Shown: positions 26,917 through 35,734 of the stretch, one piece after another
Layout of the letters: each line of letters begins with the position of its first letter
Numbering within the stretch: position 1 is the stretch's first letter
Source: RUG191 sp045642225
GTDB taxonomy: Bacteria; Bacillota; Clostridia; Lachnospirales; Lachnospiraceae
Length of the DNA: 64,000 nucleotides
Reading direction: 5' to 3'
NCBI GenBank assembly: GCA_045642225.1
Contig: JAZUIN010000018.1
Location: forward strand, 1 to 64,000
Translations under genes and position numbers: made by a program
Notes under the pieces: generated by a model
Told to the model about the DNA's origin: nothing
Database searches by the model: none
Seen by the model: only the letters and a program-made list of their open reading frames with translations

Positions 26917-27686
26917 TGAATTCTGAATATACAATAGTGATTATTTCACAACAACAAAGTTATATGATTTTGTCACTACAAAAGAAGTTTATAGAGATGG
27001 GCTTCAAAGCAGAAATTATTGATGCAAATGTTAGTGTTATCAATAAAATAGAAGAAAGAGTTGGAGCTTATTTGTTGTATTGTGATGAAGAGTTAACAAA
27101 ACAGCAACAAGCACTTATATATCTTAAAGATTTATCAGTTGAGAAGGATATTCCAATTTTTGTTGTTGGGAATCAAGAAGAAAAGACTTTGGTTGAACAA
27201 TGTATTCCAGCGCATTTAACAAAGGGATTCTTTGAAAGACCGGTTAATATTAATGACTTGGTTGTTAAGATAGAGCAGTACATAGAAATGTATGGCCCAG
27301 GAAGCAAGAAGAAAATCTTAGTAGTAGATGATTCTGGTGCAATGCTTAGAAATGTTAAGGGTTGGTTAGAGGATAGATATCAAGTTATCTTGGCTAATTC
27401 TGGAGCAATGGCTATAAAGTATCTTGCAACTAATAGACCTGATCTTGTTTTGCTTGATTACGAAATGCCTGTCGTTGATGGTAAGCAAGTGCTTGAAATG
27501 ATTAAGACAGAGACAGAATTTTCTGATATACCTGTTATATTTTTGACTGGCAAGGATGACAGAGAAAGTGTAATGAATGTAATGGCTCTCAAACCAGAAG
27601 GATATTTACTTAAGACAATGGAGCCTGTCAAAATTATTGCAGAAATAGATCAATTCTTTGAAAAGCAGAAAGCGAAATTACGTTAA
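26916..27686 (+). CDS. Response regulator with two receiver-like domains
   Basis: A 256-residue protein without an output domain. Residues 1-120 look like a receiver fold lacking clear phospho-acceptor residues. Residues 128-250 form a true receiver: ILVVDDSGAM, Asp181 in LVLLDYEMPVVDG, FLTGKDD and the lysine region YLLKTMEP. It overlaps the upstream kinase stop by one base and is the last gene before a terminator, so it is the likely shared target or relay partner of the two hybrid kinases. With no DNA-binding or enzymatic domain, it must act by binding another protein or as a phosphate sink. Confidence 0.9.
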   Translation: MNSEYTIVIISQQQSYMILSLQKKFIEMGFKAEIIDANVSVINKIEERVGAYLLYCDEELTKQQQALIYLKDLSVEKDIPIFVVGNQEEKTLVEQCIPAHLTKGFFERPVNINDLVVKIEQYIEMYGPGSKKKILVVDDSGAMLRNVKGWLEDRYQVILANSGAMAIKYLATNRPDLVLLDYEMPVVDGKQVLEMIKTETEFSDIPVIFLTGKDDRESVMNVMALKPEGYLLKTMEPVKIIAEIDQFFEKQKAKLR

Positions 27687-27691
27687 GACTT

Positions 27692-27720
27692 ACCCGTTTC
27701 TTTTAGAAACGGGTTTTTGT
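27692..27720 (+). terminator. Terminator after the kinase-regulator operon
   Basis: The perfect 9-bp stem ACCCGTTTC (27692-27700) with GAAACGGGT (27706-27714) has a 5-base loop and T tail. Confidence 0.88.
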
Positions 27721-27772
27721 ACTTGTTTTGAATGAATTTATTTAATAATAATTTATTAGAAGGGGAAAGAAA

Positions 27773-28741
27773 ATGATACAGGATATATACCCACATAAGC
27801 TGAATAATCAATATGATCCATCAATAAAACCAGAAGCTTGTGATTTTATTCTTTGCTATAAGGGTGGCGATTTACTTATAGACATTGAAAATGTTAAGAA
27901 AATATTTAAAGAAGCTTCTAAAGAAATTGATACTAAGGAAGCTTTTGGAAATGTAATACCTAAATACAAGGATAGAAAGGCATTGCTTTCTGATGCAAAG
28001 CGAAACGACTTTGAAAAAGAAGTTGATAAGAGAATTACATATCTTTTTGAATTAGATGGAATTAATTTCTTTAGAGCAGATGTAATTGATTTGATGGGTA
28101 TTGATGCTTCTTCGTCAGAGCAAGCGAGTACAATTGTTATTGACGAAAATAAGGAATATACATTTATTAATGTTATGAAATTAAGAGAATACGCTGTAAT
28201 TCCAAATGAAATTCTTATGGTGTTCTTTACAGGAAAGCATCTTAATGATTGGTATGACAGCAATAGATTTTGTGGAAAATGTGGTAGTGAAATGACACAT
28301 TCAGACACAGAAAGAGCAATGTGTTGCAAGTCTTGTGGGAATAGATCATATCCTAGAATTATGCCAGCAGTAATAGTTGGTGTGACTAATGGCGATGAAA
28401 TTGTAATTACAAAATATCGCGTTGGATATGCGCATAATGCATTAATTGCAGGCTTTGTTGAGATAGGAGAGACTTTAGAAGAAACTGTTGCAAGAGAAGT
28501 TATGGAAGAGGTTGGTCTTAAGGTTAAGGATATTAGATATTACAAGTCACAGCCTTGGGGACCTGCAAATGATATCTTGATGGGATATTATTGTACGGTT
28601 GATGGAGACCCAACAATTAAGATGGACGAGAATGAGTTAAAGTATGCAAGCTGGGTTAAGAGAGAAGATATAGTTTTGCAACCAGATGATATTAGTTTGA
28701 CAAATGAAATGATGAAAATGTTTCAGAACGGAGAGATGTAA
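27773..28741 (+). CDS. nudC: NAD(+) diphosphatase / decapping Nudix NudC
   Basis: A 322-residue NudC-type protein. A four-cysteine zinc ribbon (CGKCG ... CCKSCG) lies at about residues 164-185. The Nudix box begins GFVEIGETLEETVAREVMEEVGL at about 224, and SQPWG (about 263) corresponds to the SQPWPFP signature that sets NAD specificity. It hydrolyses NAD(H) to NMN(H) and AMP and removes NAD caps from RNA. The SQPW motif continues as GPANDILMG rather than PFPxS. The gene is the first of a run with pgeF and a flavoprotein. Confidence 0.88.
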   Translation: MIQDIYPHKLNNQYDPSIKPEACDFILCYKGGDLLIDIENVKKIFKEASKEIDTKEAFGNVIPKYKDRKALLSDAKRNDFEKEVDKRITYLFELDGINFFRADVIDLMGIDASSSEQASTIVIDENKEYTFINVMKLREYAVIPNEILMVFFTGKHLNDWYDSNRFCGKCGSEMTHSDTERAMCCKSCGNRSYPRIMPAVIVGVTNGDEIVITKYRVGYAHNALIAGFVEIGETLEETVAREVMEEVGLKVKDIRYYKSQPWGPANDILMGYYCTVDGDPTIKMDENELKYASWVKREDIVLQPDDISLTNEMMKMFQNGEM

Positions 28742-28752
28742 GTAAAGAAAGT

Positions 28753-29610
28753 ATGAATTTTAATTTTTCAAATAATAAAAAGATTTTTGTAGAAAATGAT
28801 TTTGTTCTAGAGAATAAAGAGCATTTACCTTTGATGCAATTTGAACTTTTTAAGCAATTTCAAGAGATAGAGCATTGCTTTACAACAAAGCTTGGTGGTG
28901 TGAGCTCTGGAATATATGAGAGCTTAAATCTAAGCTTTAGTCGCGGTGATGACAGGAATTGCGTTAGAGAGAATTATAGACGTGTGGGCGAATTCTTTGG
29001 CAAGGGATTAGATGCTTTTGTAACATCAGATCAAACTCACACGACAAACGTACTTAGAGTGACAAGTAAAGACGCAGGAAGTGGCTTGGTTTTTCAGCGA
29101 CCATATAGTGATATAGATGGGTTGATTACCAATGAAAAGGGGATTATACTTTCGACATTTTATGCTGATTGTGTTCCTTTATATTTCTACGACCCAGTTA
29201 ATAAAGCAATAGGTCTTAGCCATAGTGGATGGCGCGGTACGCTTAATAGAATGGGACAAGTTACGATTAAAGCTTTAGAGAAAGAATTTGGAAGTAAGCC
29301 AGAGGATATTTATGTTGCAATAGGTCCTAGTATTTGTCAGAAATGTTATGAGGTTTCTGAGGAAGTGGCTGAGCAATTTGGTGAAGAGTTTAGCGATTAT
29401 AAGGACGAGATAATTGCACCGGGAAATGTTGGACATGCATATCTAGACCTTTGGAATACGAATAAGTATGTTATGTTGGAGGCTGGTATTAAGCCAGAAC
29501 ATATCGTGGTTACTAATGTTTGTACTTCTTGTAATCATGAATTACTATACTCCCACAGGAGGACTCAAGGTAAGAGAGGTAATTTGGGAGCATTTCTAAT
29601 GTTGAAATAA
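28753..29610 (+). CDS. pgeF: PgeF/YfiH laccase-domain purine nucleoside enzyme
   Basis: A 285-residue member of the YfiH/PgeF family, formerly called polyphenol oxidase or multicopper oxidase. The zinc ligands are His in SDQTHTTNV, Cys in YADCVPLYF and His in SHSGWRG. The family acts as a purine nucleoside phosphorylase/adenosine deaminase, and some members correct peptidoglycan precursors. GPSICQKCYEV near residue 195 is also typical. It starts 11 bases after nudC and ends just before the YhiN-like gene, so the three are likely one transcript. Confidence 0.88.
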   Translation: MNFNFSNNKKIFVENDFVLENKEHLPLMQFELFKQFQEIEHCFTTKLGGVSSGIYESLNLSFSRGDDRNCVRENYRRVGEFFGKGLDAFVTSDQTHTTNVLRVTSKDAGSGLVFQRPYSDIDGLITNEKGIILSTFYADCVPLYFYDPVNKAIGLSHSGWRGTLNRMGQVTIKALEKEFGSKPEDIYVAIGPSICQKCYEVSEEVAEQFGEEFSDYKDEIIAPGNVGHAYLDLWNTNKYVMLEAGIKPEHIVVTNVCTSCNHELLYSHRRTQGKRGNLGAFLMLK

Positions 29611-29637
29611 TTTGCAAAAAGCATAATGGAGAATTGT

Positions 29638-30915
29638 ATGATTTATGACGTAGCAGTACTTGGCGGCGGAGTTGCAGGAATGTTTGCAGCTATAACTGCA
29701 GCTAGGAACGGACAAAGAGTTTGTATTGTTGAAAAGAATAATGAACTTGGCAAAAAGATTTATGCTACAGGAAATGGCAGATGTAATTTTACAAATGCAA
29801 GAATGAATCCAAGCTATTATACGAGTGTAGAGCATGGATGCAGCGATTTTCTTGAAAATGTATTTGATGCATTTTCAAGAGATGATTTATTAGAAATGTT
29901 AAATGAACTTGGAATGCCTTATTACGAGAGAGAAGGATATTATTATCCATATAGCAATAGCGCAGTCTCTTTTGTTCGAACACTTATCAATGAAGTTGAA
30001 AATTTGAAGGTTGATGTAGAATACGATTTTAATGTTAGAAGTATTACTAGAGAAGATACATTTATCATTTCTAACAAGCAAAAAGATATTAGAGCAAGAA
30101 AATGTATTGTTGCAGCAGGTGGAAACGCTATGCCAAAAAGTGGAAGTAGTGGAGATTTATATTATTACTTAAAAGGCTTAGGTCATACGATTATAAAACC
30201 GCTTCCATCACTTTGTAAGCTTAAGTGCGAGATGCTACAAAAGCTTGTTGGTGTTAAAGCTTTTGGTAAAGTAACATTAATGATAGATGGCAAAGCAAGT
30301 GAAAGTTCTTTTGGACAGCTTCAATTTGTCAAAGATGCAATATCTGGAATACCAGTTTTTCAAGTGAGTGAGAAGGCTGTTCGTGCATTAGATGAAGGAC
30401 GTAGGGTTGAATTAAGAGTTTGTTTTCTTGATAGCGATGAGGATACCGCTTGTGATATAGATAAAGCAAATATATATAATTCTAATATCAAAACTACGGA
30501 TTTATACAAAGTAATAAGCCGAGAAGTACGAAGCAACTTGATTCAGGTTCTACATGAGAAGGTTGTTGACGCATTATTTGATAAATATGGCATTGACAGA
30601 GATGCAAAGCTTACATTAGAAAATGTAAATAGCATTTCTAATATATCAGATATTGAAGACGAAAAAATAGCAATGCTAATAAATGAGTTACTTCAAGGAA
30701 TTACATTTGAAATAACAGACTATGGAGATTTTAATGAAGCTCAATGTACTTCTGGAGGAGTAGCTATATCGGAGATTAATCCTACAACAATGGAGTCAAC
30801 TGTATGTCGTGGCTTATATTTGGCGGGAGAAATTATAGATATTACTGGTAAATGTGGTGGTTATAATATACAACTAGCTGCATCTACAGGTGTAGTCGCA
30901 GGAAGACTTAATTAA
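29638..30915 (+). CDS. FAD-dependent oxidoreductase, YhiN/HI0933 family
   Basis: About 425 residues. The FAD-binding Rossmann motif VLGGGVAGMFAA is at residues 7-18, followed by VEKNNELGKKIYATGNGRCNFTN, typical of the HI0933/YhiN family (often named aminoacetone oxidase family). A second signature, GKCGGYNIQLAASTG, is near the C-terminus. The physiological substrate is unknown. ATG at 29638 is chosen because GGAG is correctly placed; an upstream ATG at 29626 contributes four non-family residues. It is in line with nudC and pgeF. Confidence 0.88.
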   Translation: MIYDVAVLGGGVAGMFAAITAARNGQRVCIVEKNNELGKKIYATGNGRCNFTNARMNPSYYTSVEHGCSDFLENVFDAFSRDDLLEMLNELGMPYYEREGYYYPYSNSAVSFVRTLINEVENLKVDVEYDFNVRSITREDTFIISNKQKDIRARKCIVAAGGNAMPKSGSSGDLYYYLKGLGHTIIKPLPSLCKLKCEMLQKLVGVKAFGKVTLMIDGKASESSFGQLQFVKDAISGIPVFQVSEKAVRALDEGRRVELRVCFLDSDEDTACDIDKANIYNSNIKTTDLYKVISREVRSNLIQVLHEKVVDALFDKYGIDRDAKLTLENVNSISNISDIEDEKIAMLINELLQGITFEITDYGDFNEAQCTSGGVAISEINPTTMESTVCRGLYLAGEIIDITGKCGGYNIQLAASTGVVAGRLN

Positions 30916-30938
30916 TGAGTTAAAATTGTAAGTATTCC

Positions 30939-30987
30939 TTGCAAGAATTAAGATTTATCTTATATAATATTACTTGTTATATAAGAT
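30939..30987 (+). promoter_or_regulatory. hypB promoter with an 11-bp perfect dyad
   Basis: TTGCAA (30939-30944) and TATAAT (30963-30968) are spaced 18 bases apart. The inverted repeat ATCTTATATAA (30957-30967) and TTATATAAGAT (30977-30987), with a 9-base spacer, overlaps the -10 and initiation region. It looks like a dimer-binding repressor site; the regulator is unknown. Confidence 0.6.
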
Positions 30988-31024
30988 GTTATATTTTAGA
31001 AAAATAGTTGATAAGGAAGAATAA

Positions 31025-31696
31025 ATGCAAGACGAAATTAAGATTATAGAATTAAAACAAAATGTGTTCAAAGAAAATGAAGTGAATGCAGATACAGTTC
31101 GTGAAGAATGTAAGAGTAACGGACAGTTAATGATTAATGTAATGTCAAGTCCAGGAAGCGGCAAGACAACTACATTAGTTAGAACAATTAAAGAACTTCA
31201 ACCTGAAATCCAGGTAGGTGTACTAGAGTGTGATATTGATGCAGATGTAGATGCGTATACAATTAGAGAAGCAGGTGGAAGATCCATCCAGCTTCATACT
31301 GGTGGCATGTGTCATATGGATGCTCAGATGACAAAGCAAGGAATGCTTGAAATGGGTATGGACGGATTAGATTTGGTATTTATTGAGAATGTAGGTAATC
31401 TTGTGTGCCCAGCAGAATTTGATACAGGTGCGTCTGTCAATATGACTATTCTTAGTGTGCCAGAGGGCGACGATAAGCCTGCAAAATATCCGCTTGTTTA
31501 TGAAGTGAGTGACGTGGTTCTGGTTAACAAAATTGATGCTATGCAAGTATTTGATTTTGACAAGGAATTAGTAGTTGAAAGAATTAAGAAGTTAAATCCT
31601 AAGGCTGAGATTTTCTTCGTTTCATCTAAGACAGGAGAAGGTTTTGAAGCTTGGACAGAGTGGCTTAAGAATAAGGTTAACGAATACAAGAAATAG
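31025..31696 (+). CDS. hypB: HypB-type nickel-insertion GTPase, copy 1
   Basis: A 223-residue SIMIBI-class GTPase. The P-loop SPGSGKTT starts near residue 42. Metal-site residues are Cys96 and His97 in GGMCHMDA and Cys128 in NLVCPAEFD, at the same places as in structurally known archaeal HypB. NKID supplies guanine specificity. HypB loads nickel into [NiFe] hydrogenase and, in some species, other nickel enzymes. The N-terminal CXXCGC or histidine-rich nickel store is absent. No hypA, other hyp gene or hydrogenase is in the window. It has its own promoter and is followed 20 bases later by a second copy. Confidence 0.85.
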   Translation: MQDEIKIIELKQNVFKENEVNADTVREECKSNGQLMINVMSSPGSGKTTTLVRTIKELQPEIQVGVLECDIDADVDAYTIREAGGRSIQLHTGGMCHMDAQMTKQGMLEMGMDGLDLVFIENVGNLVCPAEFDTGASVNMTILSVPEGDDKPAKYPLVYEVSDVVLVNKIDAMQVFDFDKELVVERIKKLNPKAEIFFVSSKTGEGFEAWTEWLKNKVNEYKK

Positions 31697-31716
31697 GTTT
31701 TGTAAAGGAAATAAAT

Positions 31717-32394
31717 ATGTCAGAAGTAAGAGTAATTGAAATACATGAAAGTGTATTTGATACTAACGAGAAAGAAGCAGATTTAATAAGAGAGAGATTG
31801 GCTAAAGACGGTACATTTTTTATAAATGTTATGTCTAGTCCAGGAAGTGGTAAGACAACATTTCTATCTGCTTTAATTAATATGCTTAAGGACGAAATGA
31901 AGATTGCAGAGATGGACGTTGATATAGAATCGAGTCTTGACGCACAAACAGTTGCAGATGCGACAAATGTTCCTTCACTTCAAATTCATAATGGTGGACT
32001 TTGTCATATTGATGCTGATATGACAAGTAGGGCTATTGCTGAATTTGGTGTAGAAGATATTGATTTGTTGATTTTAGAAAACATCGGTAATCTTGTATGT
32101 CCAGCAGAATTTGATACAGGTGCTCACAAAAATGTGATGCTATTTTCAATTCCAGAAGGTGACGATAAGCCTTTGAAATATCCACTTATGTATTCTGTAT
32201 CAGATATTATCATTATTACAAAGCTCGATACTAAGGAGTTCTTTGATTTTGATATTGATTTGGCAAAGGAGCATATTAAGAAGCTTAATCCAGATGCATT
32301 GATATTTGAAGTTAGTGCTAAGACTGGAGAAGGCATGGAGGATGTAGCAAATTGGCTTCGCACAGAAGTTAAAAAATATAAGGAAATGGTATAG
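31717..32394 (+). CDS. HypB-type nickel-insertion GTPase, copy 2
   Basis: A 225-residue paralogue of the preceding gene, with the same P-loop (SPGSGKTT) and the same metal-site set (Cys96, His97, Cys128). The guanine-specificity motif is TKLD instead of NKID. The two proteins are alike throughout, but distinct in the helices between motifs, so this is not a recent duplication. A tandem pair could form a heterodimer, since HypB dimerises through GTP and metal. The target enzyme is not encoded nearby. The stop is directly followed by the start of a serine hydrolase gene. Confidence 0.83.
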   Translation: MSEVRVIEIHESVFDTNEKEADLIRERLAKDGTFFINVMSSPGSGKTTFLSALINMLKDEMKIAEMDVDIESSLDAQTVADATNVPSLQIHNGGLCHIDADMTSRAIAEFGVEDIDLLILENIGNLVCPAEFDTGAHKNVMLFSIPEGDDKPLKYPLMYSVSDIIIITKLDTKEFFDFDIDLAKEHIKKLNPDALIFEVSAKTGEGMEDVANWLRTEVKKYKEMV

Positions 32395-32397
32395 AAG

Positions 32398-33843
32398 TTG
32401 AAACTTGAGGTTATTCAAAAAAGGATTATTTCAGGTGCTGTAGTAGCTTTGTTCTTAATAGTTTTATGTATTGCATCATCATATGTTAATAGAAGTAGCA
32501 TTGAGTCAGTATATGACGAAAGCAAAGTTTCTGCAGAGATGAAAACACAATTAGATACATATGTTAGTGAAGCGTCTGCCGCATATCATGTGCCAGGCGC
32601 TAGTGTTGTTGTTGTAAATAAATCTAGAACCTTGTACGGTGCAAATACTGGTGAAGCAAAAGGCTTTGACCAAAACTTTTTATTGGGCTCTGAGAGTAAA
32701 TCCTTTACAGGACTTGCTGTTATGAAGCTAGTAGAAGAAGGCAAAATAGATCTTAATGCAAGTATTAAGACATATCTTTCAGACACAAATTATGAACCTG
32801 ATATTAAAGTGATTGATTTGCTTCATCACACGTCAGGCTTTACTGCATATCAAAGACCTAAAGACAGAGAAGTTACAGACTCACAAGGAAGCTTTTCTTA
32901 TTCGGATTCTAACTATGACTTGCTTGGTGAGATTATAGAAAATGTAAGTGGACAGCCATTTGCTAACTACATTCAAGATAATATTTTGAAGCCTCTTGAA
33001 ATGTATAATACAAGTGCAGACTTAGCAAATTACAAAAGCCTTGATTTCGTGAAAGGCTATCAGAATCTATTTGGCTTTGCATTTCCTGCGGATATTTGTT
33101 ATCCAACTAAAGAGTCGTGGTCGTATGTGCCATCAGGATACATTACCTCTACAAGTAATGATATGGCTAAGTATTTACAGATGTATCTTAGAGGTGGAAT
33201 GAATCAGAGGGGCAAGAGAATATATTCGAATGAAATTATAGAAAATGTGTGGAACAATACAACGCCTGTATCAGCTAACCAGTCTTATGGAATGGGATGG
33301 TTTAGAACTGATTTGGGTGGCAAGGTAGTTTATTATCATGTCGGAATGACAGAGGATTATTATGTTGCCATGTTAGTTTCTCCAAGTGACAATATTGCTA
33401 TTTCAGTAATGACAGATTCTTATGATTATTTTGTTGGTAGCAAGAACGTAAGTAAGATGCCGTTTGACATTTTAAATATTATGCTTGGAAATGAAGTGAG
33501 TTCACCTAGTAGCTTTGCATTTTCAATGAAACATGTATTAATTAATATAATATATCTAATAGCGCTACTTGGTGCGATGGTACTTCTTTATTTGGCTATC
33601 ATTTCAAAGGGAAGCGAATTTACACCGACAGTGTATGCATTGATAGCAATAGGTGCAATCATGCCTATAATTTTGCTGTTAGCACCAACGGCAATAGCTG
33701 GCGGAATGTGGTTCTTTATGTCCTTTATACGTGATGCTTGGCTTGTTATAGTTGCGGCTTCAGCACTTTATATAATTGGTGTTGTCTTTAGAGTTGTCAA
33801 AATGATTATGTGGAAATTAAAGCAGAATAATCAGGACGAGTAG
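32398..33843 (+). CDS. Membrane serine hydrolase, class C beta-lactamase fold
   Basis: A 481-residue protein. An N-terminal membrane anchor (about 10-30) leads to an extracellular beta-lactamase/transpeptidase-like domain. The active Ser98 and Lys101 form SESK; a YSDSNY box follows at 169-174, where the usual YSN has D in place of N. Four hydrophobic helices occupy the C-terminal 110 residues. Such proteins usually act as D-aminopeptidases or esterases on wall or lipid substrates rather than on antibiotics. It starts with TTG just after the second HypB gene and ends five bases before recJ. Confidence 0.82.
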   Translation: MKLEVIQKRIISGAVVALFLIVLCIASSYVNRSSIESVYDESKVSAEMKTQLDTYVSEASAAYHVPGASVVVVNKSRTLYGANTGEAKGFDQNFLLGSESKSFTGLAVMKLVEEGKIDLNASIKTYLSDTNYEPDIKVIDLLHHTSGFTAYQRPKDREVTDSQGSFSYSDSNYDLLGEIIENVSGQPFANYIQDNILKPLEMYNTSADLANYKSLDFVKGYQNLFGFAFPADICYPTKESWSYVPSGYITSTSNDMAKYLQMYLRGGMNQRGKRIYSNEIIENVWNNTTPVSANQSYGMGWFRTDLGGKVVYYHVGMTEDYYVAMLVSPSDNIAISVMTDSYDYFVGSKNVSKMPFDILNIMLGNEVSSPSSFAFSMKHVLINIIYLIALLGAMVLLYLAIISKGSEFTPTVYALIAIGAIMPIILLLAPTAIAGGMWFFMSFIRDAWLVIVAASALYIIGVVFRVVKMIMWKLKQNNQDE

Positions 33844-33848
33844 ATTTT

Positions 33849-35600
33849 ATGGTTAAATATGACATTTACAATAAGGGGAATAATGAATTATTCTCAAGAA
33901 TTGCTCAAAATGAAAATATAGATCCGTTGATTGCAAGACTTCTTGTGAATCGTGATGTAAAGGAAGAGTGTGTTAATGCTTACCTAAATCCAAGTCAAGA
34001 GGACTTGAATGATCCACATTTACTAGCGGATGTTGATGTGGCAAGTGATATTGTACTTGCTGCGATAAACGACAATAAGAGAATTAGAATTATTGGTGAT
34101 TATGATATTGACGGAGTTATGTCAACATTTATCCTACTTGATGCGTTAGAGAAGCTAGGTGCAAATGTTGATTATACGATTCCACATCGTATAGAAGACG
34201 GGTACGGACTTAACAAGAACATAATTAGTAATGCAATAGACGATGAAGTTAATTTGATTATAACTTGTGATAATGGAATCGCTGCGCTAGAAGAAATACA
34301 GATGGCTCGTGATGCCAGCATAGACGTTATAGTTACAGATCATCATGAGGTTTTATATAGCATTGAGCAAGATGTGAGAACTGAGAAATTACCTAATGCA
34401 AATGCTGTTGTTAACCCTAAGAGAATGGATTGTAATTATCCCTTTAAGAAGCTTTGTGGTGCAGCAGTTGCGTGGAAATTAGTGCTAGTTCTTTTTGAGA
34501 AATGTAATATTAATTCGGGAATGGATTACATTGAAAATGTCGCATTTGCAACAATTGGCGATGTTATGGAACTAGTTGACGAGAATAGAACAATAGTAAA
34601 GCTAGGATTGGACGCACTAAGTCGTACTAGTAATTTGGGGATGAAGGCTCTACTTGCGGAGAAAGGAATAACTGAAAAGGTTTCTTCTTATCACGTAGGC
34701 TTTGTCTTAGGACCTTGTGTAAATGCTAGTGGAAGACTTGAGAGCGCAACTAAATCCTTAGAATTATTAAGATGTAAGGATATAGATGCGGCAATAAAAA
34801 TTGCTCGTGAGTTAGCAAGTCTTAACGAAAAACGTAAAGACTTAACAGAACAAGCGAAGATGAAAGCCTTTGACCTTGTTGAAGAAAAGTATACTAATGA
34901 TAATGTTCTTGTGATTTATGTTCCTGGTATGCACGAAAGTATAGCGGGTATTGTCGCAGGTAAAGTTCGAGAAAAGTATTGCAAGCCTACAATTATGCTT
35001 GCCGATGGTGAAGGCTGCATTAAGGGCTCAGGTCGTTCAATTCCTGCGTTTAATATGTTTGAAGCGCTACACGAAGTAGATGAGTTGTTCGTTAAGTACG
35101 GTGGTCATCCATTAGCAGCAGGATTATCAATTCTTCCTGAAAATGTAGATGAATTAAGAGAGCGTTTGAATAAGAATTCTCATTTGACTCCTGAGGATTT
35201 GGTAGAAAAATGTACAATAGATGTCACTATGAATTTCGGATATATAACTGAAGAGCTTATAGAAGAATTGCAGCGCTTAGAACCATTTGGAAATGGTAAT
35301 AAGAAACCTGTTTTTGCAATTAGAAATGTTAATATCCTCAAAATTTCGCCTATGGGTAAAGAAGGTCAATTTATGAGAATGACTGTCTCTGATGAAGCGA
35401 CAAGGATGACAGCGCTTTTCTTTGGTGACAGTAATGAATTGAAAAGTAGAATGATAGATAAATGGGGAGAGGGTGTAGTTTCTGATTTGCATAGAGGAAG
35501 AAATGTTAATGCAAATGTTAATCTCATATATTATCCTCAGATAAATGAATTCAGAAATACGCGTTCACTACAAATTGTGGTTAGTGATGTATTGTTATAA
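33849..35600 (+). CDS. recJ: Single-strand DNA exonuclease RecJ
   Basis: A 583-residue RecJ, degrading single-stranded DNA 5' to 3' in recombination and mismatch repair. The DHH phosphoesterase motifs are GDYDIDGVMST (about residue 80), TCDNGIAA and VTDHHEV. The DHHA1 and OB-fold regions follow, with GRSIPAFNMFEAL and GGHPLAAG. Length is typical. The gene follows the beta-lactamase-like gene with a five-base gap. No clear T-tailed terminator follows; a hairpin with a central palindrome lies at 35604-35627. Confidence 0.92.
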   Translation: MVKYDIYNKGNNELFSRIAQNENIDPLIARLLVNRDVKEECVNAYLNPSQEDLNDPHLLADVDVASDIVLAAINDNKRIRIIGDYDIDGVMSTFILLDALEKLGANVDYTIPHRIEDGYGLNKNIISNAIDDEVNLIITCDNGIAALEEIQMARDASIDVIVTDHHEVLYSIEQDVRTEKLPNANAVVNPKRMDCNYPFKKLCGAAVAWKLVLVLFEKCNINSGMDYIENVAFATIGDVMELVDENRTIVKLGLDALSRTSNLGMKALLAEKGITEKVSSYHVGFVLGPCVNASGRLESATKSLELLRCKDIDAAIKIARELASLNEKRKDLTEQAKMKAFDLVEEKYTNDNVLVIYVPGMHESIAGIVAGKVREKYCKPTIMLADGEGCIKGSGRSIPAFNMFEALHEVDELFVKYGGHPLAAGLSILPENVDELRERLNKNSHLTPEDLVEKCTIDVTMNFGYITEELIEELQRLEPFGNGNKKPVFAIRNVNILKISPMGKEGQFMRMTVSDEATRMTALFFGDSNELKSRMIDKWGEGVVSDLHRGRNVNANVNLIYYPQINEFRNTRSLQIVVSDVLL

Positions 35601-35603
35601 TAT

Positions 35604-35627
35604 TTTAATACACGCGTGTGGATTAAA
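35604..35627. other. Hairpin containing palindrome ACACGCGTGT
   Basis: TTTAAT (35604-35609) pairs with ATTAAA (35622-35627), enclosing the 10-base palindrome ACACGCGTGT (35610-35619), which is unusually GC-rich for this DNA. It may be a transcript-end structure for recJ or an operator for the following gene. Confidence 0.4.
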
Positions 35628-35670
35628 GTGAAATTTTAGTGTAAAACTACATAAACATTTACAAAAAATC

Positions 35671-35699
35671 TTGAAAAGAAAGCGTATAAATCGTAAAAT
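35671..35699 (+). promoter_or_regulatory. Promoter of alpha/beta hydrolase gene
   Basis: TTGAAA (35671-35676) and TAAAAT (35694-35699) are separated by exactly 17 bases. The ribosome binding site TAGGAGG lies near 35721-35727. Confidence 0.65.
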
Positions 35700-35734
35700 G
35701 GTAATATCGATGTAACGGGTTAGGAGGAACAATA

